Assembly (NCBI GenBank): GCA_002600635.1
Contig: CP021371.1
Span: 4,189,501 to 4,253,500, forward strand
DNA from: Rhizobium sp. ACO-34A
Lineage (GTDB): Bacteria > Pseudomonadota > Alphaproteobacteria > Rhizobiales > Rhizobiaceae
Direction: 5' to 3'
DNA: 64,000 nucleotides
The stretch's first letter is position 1, and each line of letters starts with the position of its first letter. This document shows positions 25,810 to 34,399 of this stretch, piece by piece. The position numbers were made by a program, and so were the translations under genes. The notes below the pieces were generated by a model. That model was given only the letters and a program-made list of their open reading frames with translations, was not told the DNA's origin and did no database searches.

Positions 25810-26316
25810 ATGAAATTTCCTGCAACGCTCGCAACGCCGCTCGACCTCATGCCGCTTCCGGTGATCGAGCGAGCGACAGGGATGCTGTTCAGGCGGATGC
25901 TGAAGGAGCATCCGAACCTGTTCGAGCGACTGGGAGAGCACAAGGCGAAGCACTTCGCTTTCCTGCCCGCCGACCTGCCTCTCGCCTTCATCGTCGATCC
26001 GGCGGCACCCGCCATCAAGGTGCAGCGCAAGTCACCGACCCCGCACGCCGATGCATCGGTGGAAGGTCCGCTCTTCCTGCTGCTCGCCCTGCTCGAAGGA
26101 CGCTGCGATGCCGACGCGCTGTTCTTTTCCCGTGATCTCGTCGTCATCGGCGACATGGAAGCGATGCTCGCCATGCGCAATGCGCTCGACGACTGCAACA
26201 TAGACCTGCCGCGCGATCTCTCCGCGCTGGCCGGGCCTTTCGGACCGATCTTCAGCCGCGTGGCCAGCGAAATCCGCCGCCGGGCGCTCACCGGGGAGAA
26301 CACCGCATGGAATTGA
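25810..26316 (+). CDS. ubiT: UbiT, SCP2-domain accessory factor of anaerobic ubiquinone synthesis
   Basis: A 168-residue protein with an SCP2 lipid-carrier domain (GPLFLLLALLEGRCDADALFFSRDLVVIGDMEAML). In E. coli UbiT, with UbiU and UbiV, is required to make ubiquinone without oxygen, probably by binding lipid intermediates. ATG 25810 was chosen as the first methionine at the start of homology. The end overlaps ubiU by ten bases. Confidence 0.88.
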   Translation: MKFPATLATPLDLMPLPVIERATGMLFRRMLKEHPNLFERLGEHKAKHFAFLPADLPLAFIVDPAAPAIKVQRKSPTPHADASVEGPLFLLLALLEGRCDADALFFSRDLVVIGDMEAMLAMRNALDDCNIDLPRDLSALAGPFGPIFSRVASEIRRRALTGENTAWN

Positions 26317-27284
26317 TCTGCCCCGCCGGCACGCCCGCCGCCTTCCGCGAAGCCGTCGATGCCGGCGCCGATGCCGTCTATTGCGGCTTTCGTGACGAAA
26401 CCAATGCACGCAACTTCCCGGGCCTCAACTTCAGCCGTGAAGAACTGCGCGAGGCAATCGCCTATGCGCGAAAACGCGGCACCCAGACCTTCGTCGCCCT
26501 CAACACCTTCATGCGCGCCGGCGACGAGGAGATCTGGTACCGCGCCGCTGCCGACGCCGTGGCGCTCGGCGCCGATGCCCTGATCCTTGCCGATTTCGGT
26601 CTCATGGCCCATGTCGCGGAGCGTTATCCCGAACAGCGGCTGCATGTCTCCGTGCAGGCGTCCGCGTCGAATGCCGATGCGATCAATTTCCTCATCGACG
26701 CCTTCAATGCCAAGCGGGTGGTCCTGCCCAGAACGCTGACGATCAGCGACATCGCCCGTATCGCCAGACAGATCCGCTGCGAAATCGAGGTCTTCGTCTT
26801 CGGCGGCCTCTGTGTCATGGCGGAGGGCCGCTGTTCGCTGTCCTCCTACGCGACGGGAAAATCGCCGAACATGAACGGTGTCTGTTCTCCCGCAAGCCAT
26901 GTCCACTATCGCAACGAGGGCAACGACCTCGTTTCCGAACTTGGCGAATACACCATCAACCGCTTCCCGCGGGGCGAGGCAGCCGGTTATCCTACCCTCT
27001 GCAAGGGACGTTTCGACATTGCCGAAACCCATGCCTACGCCTTCGAGGACCCGGTTTCACTCGACGTCATGGGCGAGATCGAAGCCCTGAAGGCGGCCGG
27101 CGTCAGCGCGCTCAAGATCGAGGGGCGGCAGCGTGGAAAGGCCTATGTCGCGGAAGTCGTCTCGACTCTCAAGAAGGCGCTGGCCGCCGATCCGGCAAGC
27201 AGAACCGCGCTGCTTTCTCGCCTCAGCGCCCTGAGCGAAGGCCAGAAGACCACGTCGGGCGCCTACGAAAAGCGCTGGAGATGA
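26307..27284 (+). CDS. ubiU: UbiU, 4Fe-4S protein of oxygen-independent ubiquinone hydroxylation
   Basis: A 325-residue U32 peptidase-family protein. The four cluster cysteines are Cys169, Cys176, Cys193 and Cys232, the same numbers as in E. coli UbiU. UbiU and UbiV form a complex that hydroxylates ubiquinone precursors using prephenate rather than O2 as oxygen donor. It overlaps ubiT upstream and ubiV downstream (ATGA), so all three are coupled. Confidence 0.94.
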   Translation: MELICPAGTPAAFREAVDAGADAVYCGFRDETNARNFPGLNFSREELREAIAYARKRGTQTFVALNTFMRAGDEEIWYRAAADAVALGADALILADFGLMAHVAERYPEQRLHVSVQASASNADAINFLIDAFNAKRVVLPRTLTISDIARIARQIRCEIEVFVFGGLCVMAEGRCSLSSYATGKSPNMNGVCSPASHVHYRNEGNDLVSELGEYTINRFPRGEAAGYPTLCKGRFDIAETHAYAFEDPVSLDVMGEIEALKAAGVSALKIEGRQRGKAYVAEVVSTLKKALAADPASRTALLSRLSALSEGQKTTSGAYEKRWR

Positions 27285-28225
27285 TCATGCACCATCCAAC
27301 TGCCTCGCTGACCATGGGTCCCGTCTACTATCTCTGGGACGGCCCGAAGTGGCGCGATTTTCATTTCCGCATCGCCGACGAAGCGCCCTTCGACCGCGTC
27401 GTGGTCGGTGAAACCGTCTGTTCCAAACGCCAGCACTTCATCGAGCGCCATATCGCCGACGTCGTCGAGCGACTGGAGGCGGCCGGCAAGACCGTCGTGC
27501 TCTCGACGCTTGCGCTGGTGACACTGGAACGCGAAAGCCGCCATGTCCGCGATATCATCGCCAACAGCGAGCATCCGGTCGAAGCGAACGATCTTTCCGC
27601 GCTCGGCCTGCTCAACGGCAAGCCCCATTCGATCGGCCCGCTCGTCAACGTCTACAATGCGGCAACAGCAAACCTTCTCGGTGGCCGCGGCGCAACGAGC
27701 ATCTGTCTTCCGCCGGAACTGCCCTTCTCCTCGGTGAAAGCGATCGCGGAACAAACGCCTGATATCGCACTGGAAGTCTTTGCCTTCGGCCGCATGCCGC
27801 TTGCGATCTCGGCGCGATGTGCCCATGCGCGCTCCAAGGGCCATATCAAGGACAACTGCCAGTTCATTTGCGGTGACGATCCCGACGGCCTGCCGGTAAG
27901 AACCCTCGACCGGCAATCCTTCCTGGTCCTCAATGGCGTCCAGACCGTTTCCCACACCTGCCAGGCGCTGCTCGGCGAGCTGGCAGACCTGACGGATGTC
28001 GGGATTTCCGGCTTCCGCCTCTCGCCACAGGACTGCGACATGGTAACCGTCGCAGGTCTTTACCGGTCGGTGCTCGATGGCGACACGGAGCCGGGCGAAG
28101 CCATCGAAAAGCTGCGAGCGATCTATCCGTCGGCCCCGCTCTCCAACGGCTTCCATCATGCCCGCGAAGGTGCGGCCTGGGTTGCCCGCGCAAGGGACAC
28201 AGCCCATAGCGCCGCCGGAGCCTGA
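27281..28225 (+). CDS. ubiV: UbiV, partner of UbiU
   Basis: A 314-residue U32-family protein with 4Fe-4S ligands Cys47, Cys180, Cys193 and Cys197; the last three agree with E. coli numbering. It acts with UbiU. ATG 27281 overlaps the ubiU stop; ATG 27287 is an alternative two codons later. The cluster ubiTUV faces ubiDX across a shared promoter region. Confidence 0.93.
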   Translation: MIMHHPTASLTMGPVYYLWDGPKWRDFHFRIADEAPFDRVVVGETVCSKRQHFIERHIADVVERLEAAGKTVVLSTLALVTLERESRHVRDIIANSEHPVEANDLSALGLLNGKPHSIGPLVNVYNAATANLLGGRGATSICLPPELPFSSVKAIAEQTPDIALEVFAFGRMPLAISARCAHARSKGHIKDNCQFICGDDPDGLPVRTLDRQSFLVLNGVQTVSHTCQALLGELADLTDVGISGFRLSPQDCDMVTVAGLYRSVLDGDTEPGEAIEKLRAIYPSAPLSNGFHHAREGAAWVARARDTAHSAAGA

Positions 28226-28255
28226 TCCGAAATTCCGCTTGCTTTCCGGTTGGAA

Positions 28256-28285
28256 GAATTTAATCAACACTCATTGATTAAATTC
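28256..28285. promoter_or_regulatory. TetR-type operator upstream of the RND efflux operon
   Basis: Perfect 11-bp inverted repeat GAATTTAATCA (28256-28266) and TGATTAAATTC (28275-28285), eight-base spacer, 63 bases before the first adaptor gene. The AATCA..TGATT form is common for TetR repressors of RND pumps. The A+T-rich site stands out in a G+C-rich neighbourhood. The repressor is probably the TetR protein at 33651-34265. Confidence 0.75.
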
Positions 28286-28347
28286 AACTTGCGCGACCTC
28301 ACAAAAAGGGGCTGCATTCCAATACCGTCAACCGGAGCAGGAAACGG

Positions 28348-29499
28348 ATGCTACCTTTCCCTTGTCGGCGCGCGCCAGCGCATCCGTGGCCCAGAAAGCA
28401 GACACCGATCGGCTGGCGGCATTGGTTCGCGTTCGTGGCGGTGGCGATACCCTTGGCGCTCTCCGGCTGCGGCGATGAAAAGGGCGAGGCGCCCCACGCG
28501 GAAACCTTCGTCCGTACCATCGTTGCGGAAAAGACCCCCTATGCGCGCACCATCACGCTGACGGGTGAAATCAGCGCACGCACGATGAGCGACCTTTCCT
28601 TTCGGGTTTCCGGCCGCATCATCGAGCGTAATGCCGATGTCGGAAGTCAGGTGAAAGCCGGCGATGTGCTGGCACGGCTCGATGCCGAGGAACAGCAGGC
28701 CGACCTTGCTTCCGCCGAAGCGACGGTGCGCTCCGCGGAATCGCTGGTCGATCAACGTCAGGCAACCCTCCGACGCCAGCAGGAACTGCTGACCAAGGGT
28801 TTCACCACCCGCAGCGACTTCGATGCGGCTGACGCTGCCTACAACAGCGCTGTCAATTCTGCCGAGGGTGCCCGCGCCGCTCTCGCCAACGCCAGGGAAG
28901 CGCTCGGTTACACGCTGCTGAAAGCCGAGGCCGATGGCGTCATCGTCGAGCGCAAAGCCGAAATCGGGCAGTTGACGCAGGCCGCGCAGACGGTTTTCCG
29001 CCTTGCCCATAACGGCCAGCGTGACGCGATCTTCCGCTTCTACGAAACGCCCTTCATCAATGCCGGCGCTCGCGTCTCCGACGAAATGAGCATTGCGCTG
29101 GTCAACGATCCCAAGGTCACGGCCGTCGGCAAGATCCGCGAGATCTCGCCGACCGTCGATCCATCGACCGGCACCGTGCGGGTGAAGGTCGGCCTTGCCG
29201 ACACGCCCGAAGCGATGACGCTGGGCTCCGCCGTCACCGGCACGGGCACACTGCAGCAGGTCGAGATCATCGTGCTTCCGTGGACGGCACTTGCGACAGA
29301 GGCGGGTGAACCCGCCGTCTGGGTGCTCGATCCGAAGACCAATATCGTCGAGCGGCGCAGGATCCATATCTTCCTTTACGAAAAGGGCCGGATACTCGTG
29401 TCCGACGGACTGGAACCCGGCACGATCGTGGTCAGCGAGGGCACCAAGCTCCTGCGCAACGGGCAGACCGTCACCGTTCTTCCGGAGGTAACCCAATGA
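28348..29499 (+). CDS. RND efflux periplasmic adaptor lipoprotein, first
   Basis: A 383-residue membrane-fusion protein. A lipobox LALSGC (Cys41) ends the signal peptide; the basic N-terminus is long, so translation may start later than ATG 28348. Lipoyl-like halves (FRVSGRIIERNADVGSQVKAGDVLARLD and its mate) flank a coiled-coil hairpin (about 125-200) and a beta-barrel domain follows. It joins the RND permease to an outer-membrane channel. The stop overlaps the second adaptor gene by four bases. Confidence 0.9.
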   Translation: MLPFPCRRAPAHPWPRKQTPIGWRHWFAFVAVAIPLALSGCGDEKGEAPHAETFVRTIVAEKTPYARTITLTGEISARTMSDLSFRVSGRIIERNADVGSQVKAGDVLARLDAEEQQADLASAEATVRSAESLVDQRQATLRRQQELLTKGFTTRSDFDAADAAYNSAVNSAEGARAALANAREALGYTLLKAEADGVIVERKAEIGQLTQAAQTVFRLAHNGQRDAIFRFYETPFINAGARVSDEMSIALVNDPKVTAVGKIREISPTVDPSTGTVRVKVGLADTPEAMTLGSAVTGTGTLQQVEIIVLPWTALATEAGEPAVWVLDPKTNIVERRRIHIFLYEKGRILVSDGLEPGTIVVSEGTKLLRNGQTVTVLPEVTQ

Positions 29500-30578
29500 G
29501 AGGCTTCATCCGGACAGCGGCCTGCCTAATGCTCGCAACACTCGCCCTCTCGGCCTGCGATAGCAGCGAGGACGCCGACAAGACCACGCAGCCGAGGCCG
29601 GTGCTGACGGCCGTTGCGGAACTGAAGCCAGCGCGCAGCGAGGAATATGCGGGAACGGTCGAACCGCAAATCAAGACTGACATCGGCTTCCGCATCATCG
29701 GCCGCCTCATTTCCCGCGATGTCGATGTCGGCGACACGGTTGCTCGCGGCGAACGCCTCGCCGCAATCGATCCGACGGCGCTGGAGCTTGCCGTTCGCTC
29801 GGCCTCCGCCGAGGTCGGAAGCGCGCTTGCCCAGCTCACCAACGCCCAGGCCGCCGCGGAACGCCAGCGCGCGCTTCTGACGACACAGGCCTCCAGCCAG
29901 TCCACGGTCGAAAGCGCCGATCAGGCCGCGATTGCCGCTGAGGCCACGGTAAGCCGCGCTCAGGCGGCACTGGCAAAGGCAGAGGAACAGCTTTCCTATG
30001 CCCAGGTAGAGGCGACCTTCGATGCCGTCGTGACGGCCACTGCTGCCGAAGTCGGGCAGATCGTCGAACCCGGCGATGCGGTGGTGACGATCGCACGGCC
30101 CGATCTCAGGGACGCGGTCGTCGATATTCCCGTCGACAGTGGCCCCATCGCCATCGGAACGAAATTTCGGATCGCATTGCAGATGGACCCGAGCGCCATC
30201 GTTGCAGGCAGCGTGCGAGAGGTCGCTCCGGAGGCGGATGCGATCACGCGCACACTGCGCGTCCGCATCGCGCTCATCGATCCGCCAGCGTCCTTCCGCC
30301 TCGGCACGACGGTTCGCGCCACGCTGGAGCGTGACAGCACCCCGGCGCTGACGCTTCCGGCCTCCGCCCTGCTCGAACAGGAGGGCAAGGCCTATGTCTG
30401 GCTGATCGATGAACAGGACAGCATTGCGGTCAGGCAGGAGATCGGGGTCGCCCATCGCGAGGACGGGATATTCACCGTCGCCTCCGGCCTTCAGCCGGGC
30501 GCCCGCGTGGCGATCGCCGGCGTACACACGCTCGAGGATCGCCAGAAGGTCATTCTTCCGGAAGGAAACAAGCCATGA
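29496..30578 (+). CDS. RND efflux periplasmic adaptor lipoprotein, second
   Basis: A 360-residue adaptor with lipobox LALSAC (Cys21), the same lipoyl/hairpin/barrel layout, but only modestly similar to the first adaptor. Two adaptors before one permease recall Pseudomonas TriABC, where both TriA and TriB are needed. ATG 29496 overlaps the previous stop and its own stop overlaps the permease start, so all three genes are coupled. Confidence 0.9.
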   Translation: MRGFIRTAACLMLATLALSACDSSEDADKTTQPRPVLTAVAELKPARSEEYAGTVEPQIKTDIGFRIIGRLISRDVDVGDTVARGERLAAIDPTALELAVRSASAEVGSALAQLTNAQAAAERQRALLTTQASSQSTVESADQAAIAAEATVSRAQAALAKAEEQLSYAQVEATFDAVVTATAAEVGQIVEPGDAVVTIARPDLRDAVVDIPVDSGPIAIGTKFRIALQMDPSAIVAGSVREVAPEADAITRTLRVRIALIDPPASFRLGTTVRATLERDSTPALTLPASALLEQEGKAYVWLIDEQDSIAVRQEIGVAHREDGIFTVASGLQPGARVAIAGVHTLEDRQKVILPEGNKP

Positions 30579-33500
30579 AATCCTTCAACCTTTCGGATTG
30601 GGCCCTCAAGCATCGATCGCTTGTCTGGTACCTGATGATCATCTTCATGCTGGCCGGCGCGCTTTCCTTCGTGGAAATCGGCCGCGAGGAAGATCCCTCC
30701 TTCACCATCAAGACCATGACGATCTCGGCGCAATGGCCGGGCGCTTCGGTTTCCGACACCACGAAGCAGGTGACGGAACGCATCGAACGCAAGCTGGAGG
30801 AACTCGACAGCCTGGACTACACCAAGTCGATCACGCGCCCCGGCTCCACCCTGATCTTCGTCGAGCTGAAACCGACCACCAAGGCCCGCAACGTGGCGCA
30901 GATCTGGCAGAAGGTCCGCAACATGGTGGCCGATATCAAGGGGGAATTCCCCTCCGGTGTGGTCGGCCCGCAGTTCAACGACGATTTCGGCGACGTCTTC
31001 GGCAACATCTACGCCTTCACCGCTGACGGGCTGAGCGAGCGACAGCTGCGCGATTATGTCGAGGAAGCCAGAACCCGAATCCTTGCAGTCGACAATATCG
31101 GCAAGGTCGATCTCGTCGGTGCACGCGATGAAGTGATCTTCCTTGAATTCTCCACCCGCCAGCTCGCCTCTCTCGGCCTCGACCAGACGGCCGTACTCTC
31201 AACCCTGCAGGCCCAGAATGCGACGGCGCCCTCCGGCGTCATCCAGTCAGGCCCCGAACGCATCAGCGTACGTGTCGGCGGCCAGTTTTCCAGCGAGGAA
31301 AGCCTGCGGGAGGTCAACCTCCGCGTCAACGACCGCTTCTTCCGCCTGAGCGACATCGCCACCATCCGGCGTGGCTATACCGACCCGCCCGACAATCTCT
31401 TCCGTTTCAATGGTCAGCCGGCCATCGGGCTCGCGATCGGAATGAAGCAGGGCGCCAACCTTCTCGAATTCGGCAAGGCCCTGAAAGCGGAAATGCATGA
31501 CATCGAGTCGAAGTTGCCGGTCGGCGTCGGCGTGCATCTCGTCTCCGACCAGCCGCAGGTGGTGGAGGAAGCCGTTTCCGGCTTTACGCAGGCCCTGTTC
31601 GAAGCGGTCGTGATCGTTCTGGTGGTCAGCTTCGTCTCGCTCGGCCTGCGCGCCGGCTTCGTGGTGGCGCTCTCGATCCCTCTGACGCTGGCGATCACCT
31701 TCCTCGTCATGTCACTGCTGGAGATCTCTCTTCAGCGCATTTCGCTCGGCGCGCTCATCATCGCCCTTGGCCTCCTGGTGGATGACGCGATGATCGCCGT
31801 CGAAATGATGGTGGCGCGGCTCGAACTCGGCGACCCCATGAAGAAGGCGGCAACCTACGTCTACACCTCGACCGCCTTTCCCATGCTGACCGGCACGCTC
31901 GTCACCGTCGCGGGCTTCATCCCGATCGGGCTGAACAGCAGCGCGGCCGGCGAGTTCACCTTTACCCTCTTCGTGGTGCTCGCCGTCTCGCTTCTCACCT
32001 CATGGATCGTGGCCGTTCTTTTCACGCCGTTGCTCGGCGCGACCATCCTGTCGGAAAAGCTGAAGAAGCATGAACACAAGAAGAGCCGCGCCGGCCGCAT
32101 GTTCGAAAACTTCCTGCATCTGACAATGCGCTGGCGCTATGCGACGATTGCCACCACCATCGCCATCTTCGGCCTGTCGATCTATGGCATGCAGTTCGTC
32201 CAGCAGCAGTTCTTTCCGTCCTCCGACCGTGTAGAGCTCATCGTCGACTGGTCTTTGCCGCAGAACGTATCGATTGCCGAAACCAATGCCGAGATCGAAC
32301 GCTTCGAGAAGGAACAGCTTGCCGGCAATCCCGACGTGATCCGTTATTCGAGTTATGTCGGCCAGGGATCCGTCCGCTTCGTTCTGGCCTTCGACGTGCA
32401 GCCACCGGATCCGGCCTTCGGCCAGACGATCATCATCACCAAGGATCTGGAGGCCCGCGACAGGCTCAAGCGCCAGTTTCAGGACTATCTGAAGAAGACC
32501 TTCCCGGCGACGGACGCTTATGTGAAGCTGCTCGACATCGGCCCGCCCGTCGGTCGTCCGGTCCAGTACCGCATATCCAGCGAAGACATCGAGACCCTGA
32601 AGCTCAAGGCACAGGAACTGGCCGGCATCATGGCCCGCAACCGGCATGTCGGCGATGTGGTCTACGACTGGATAGAACCTGCCCGCGTACTGCGCGTCGA
32701 TGTGCTTCAGGACAAGGCCCGCCTGCTCGGCGTCTCGTCCAAGGACATCGCGACAGTCCTCAACAGCGTGGTGGGCGGCACGACCGTCACCCAGATCAAC
32801 GACGACGTTTATCTCGTGAACGTGGTGGCCCGCGCCAATCCGCAGGAGCGCAGCTCGATCGACACGCTGGAAGACCTGCAGCTTACGGGTTCCAACGGAA
32901 CCTCCGTGCCGCTCGCCGCCGTCGCCAACTTCCGCTACGAGACCGAACAGCCGGTGATCTGGCGGCGTGACCGGGTACCGACGATTTCGGTAAAGGCCGG
33001 CGTTCTCGACGCGACCCAGCCGGCGACCGTGGTCGAACAGTTGACGGGCGACGTCGATGAATTCCGCAACACGCTGCCGCCGGGCTTTACGCTCGAGGTC
33101 GGCGGCACGGTGGAATCCAGCGCGGAAAGCCAGCAGCCGATTGCCGCCGTCGTGCCCTACATGCTGCTGACCATGGCGACCATCCTGATGGTCCAGCTGC
33201 AGAGCTTTTCGCGGCTCTTCCTGGTGTTCTCCGTTGCGCCGCTCGCACTGATCGGCGTCGTCGCCGCCCTCTTGCCCAGCGGCGCGCCGATGGGCTTCGT
33301 GGCGATCCTCGGCGTACTCGCGCTGATCGGGATCCTGATCCGCAACTCGGTCATCCTCGTGGTGCAGATCGAGGAATTGCGGGCCGAGGGCAAGGCGCCA
33401 TGGGAGGCCGTGGTCGAAGCGACTCAGCATCGAACGCGGCCGATCCTGCTGACCGCCGCCGCCGCAAGCCTTGGCCTGATCCCGATCGCCCGCGAAGTGT

Positions 33501-33646
33501 TCTGGGGACCGATGGCCTATGCGATGATGGGCGGCATCATCGTCGGCACGTTGCTGACGCTGGTGTTCCTGCCGGCGCTCTATGTGGCCTGGTTCCGGCT
33601 GAAACCCGATACGCCGGCAACGCCGGTCGTTGCCGAAACCGAGTAG
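30575..33646 (+). CDS. RND family efflux permease (AcrB/TriC-like)
   Basis: A 1023-residue inner-membrane proton antiporter with two large periplasmic loops and twelve helices. The helix 4 aspartate pair is seen in LGLLVDDAMIAVEMM, which places it among drug/hydrophobe pumps rather than metal pumps. No outer-membrane channel gene is found in the window, so a TolC from elsewhere must serve. The substrate cannot be told from sequence; solvents, biocides or flavonoids are plausible. Confidence 0.93.
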   Translation: MKSFNLSDWALKHRSLVWYLMIIFMLAGALSFVEIGREEDPSFTIKTMTISAQWPGASVSDTTKQVTERIERKLEELDSLDYTKSITRPGSTLIFVELKPTTKARNVAQIWQKVRNMVADIKGEFPSGVVGPQFNDDFGDVFGNIYAFTADGLSERQLRDYVEEARTRILAVDNIGKVDLVGARDEVIFLEFSTRQLASLGLDQTAVLSTLQAQNATAPSGVIQSGPERISVRVGGQFSSEESLREVNLRVNDRFFRLSDIATIRRGYTDPPDNLFRFNGQPAIGLAIGMKQGANLLEFGKALKAEMHDIESKLPVGVGVHLVSDQPQVVEEAVSGFTQALFEAVVIVLVVSFVSLGLRAGFVVALSIPLTLAITFLVMSLLEISLQRISLGALIIALGLLVDDAMIAVEMMVARLELGDPMKKAATYVYTSTAFPMLTGTLVTVAGFIPIGLNSSAAGEFTFTLFVVLAVSLLTSWIVAVLFTPLLGATILSEKLKKHEHKKSRAGRMFENFLHLTMRWRYATIATTIAIFGLSIYGMQFVQQQFFPSSDRVELIVDWSLPQNVSIAETNAEIERFEKEQLAGNPDVIRYSSYVGQGSVRFVLAFDVQPPDPAFGQTIIITKDLEARDRLKRQFQDYLKKTFPATDAYVKLLDIGPPVGRPVQYRISSEDIETLKLKAQELAGIMARNRHVGDVVYDWIEPARVLRVDVLQDKARLLGVSSKDIATVLNSVVGGTTVTQINDDVYLVNVVARANPQERSSIDTLEDLQLTGSNGTSVPLAAVANFRYETEQPVIWRRDRVPTISVKAGVLDATQPATVVEQLTGDVDEFRNTLPPGFTLEVGGTVESSAESQQPIAAVVPYMLLTMATILMVQLQSFSRLFLVFSVAPLALIGVVAALLPSGAPMGFVAILGVLALIGILIRNSVILVVQIEELRAEGKAPWEAVVEATQHRTRPILLTAAAASLGLIPIAREVFWGPMAYAMMGGIIVGTLLTLVFLPALYVAWFRLKPDTPATPVVAETE

Positions 33647-33650
33647 CGGG

Positions 33651-34265
33651 ATGAAGGAAGCGCGTCGGCGTGGCCGCCCACCGCTAGGACAGGAGCTCAA
33701 GGCGGGAGCGATCGTCGAGAAGGCAACCTTCGCCTTCGCCGAATTCGGCTATGAAGGCACAAGCCTGCGTCTGATCGCGGAGAGAGCCGACGTCGACGTC
33801 GCCTATGTCGGCCGCCTCTACGGCTCCAAGCTCGGACTGTGGAAGGCGGCCATCGACGGCGTGGCCGAAGAACTGATCGACCTCATGCGGGAGCTTCCGG
33901 AACCCGATGCGGAGGATGCCCTGCCTCAGGCCATCGCGATACTCTGCAACCATCTCTGCGATCACCCGGAACTCGCCATGTTCATGCTCAAGGAGTTCGC
34001 CGACCGGGGCGAACGGTTCGAATATGCCTTCGAAAAAATCGGCACCATGATGCGAGGCCTGTTCGTCGCCCGCATCCGGGTGGCACAGGCGCGCGGCAAG
34101 GCTCCCCCCGGCGATCCGGACTTCCTGTTCTATGCCTTTGCCAGCGCCATGGCGATGACTGCCGCCACCCGCCCCTATCTTGCGCGCTTCACAGAGAAGG
34201 CCCGGAAGGACGACAGCTACCGCGCCGAACTGCACCGGACACTTTCCGGCATCCTCCTCAGGTGA
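33651..34265 (+). CDS. TetR family repressor of the RND operon
   Basis: A 204-residue regulator: basic N-terminus, helix-turn-helix (about residues 20-60, FAEFGYEGTSLRLIAERADVDVAYVGRLYGSK) and a helical ligand-binding domain. ATG 33651 lies five bases after the permease stop, downstream of AGCGGG; GTG 33630 overlaps the permease gene. Being last in the operon with a matching operator at its head, it is probably an autoregulated repressor released by a pump substrate. Confidence 0.88.
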   Translation: MKEARRRGRPPLGQELKAGAIVEKATFAFAEFGYEGTSLRLIAERADVDVAYVGRLYGSKLGLWKAAIDGVAEELIDLMRELPEPDAEDALPQAIAILCNHLCDHPELAMFMLKEFADRGERFEYAFEKIGTMMRGLFVARIRVAQARGKAPPGDPDFLFYAFASAMAMTAATRPYLARFTEKARKDDSYRAELHRTLSGILLR

Positions 34266-34399
34266 ACAGCCTTTTCTTTCCCGGCGCAGTCCTTACAATG
34301 ATTTGCCACTACCGCCGGATCGACAGGATTTTCATGACTTCCGGCGGCCCGCTTTCCGGCCGAATATAGCGGCACCGCAATCCCACCTGGAAAAGATCA

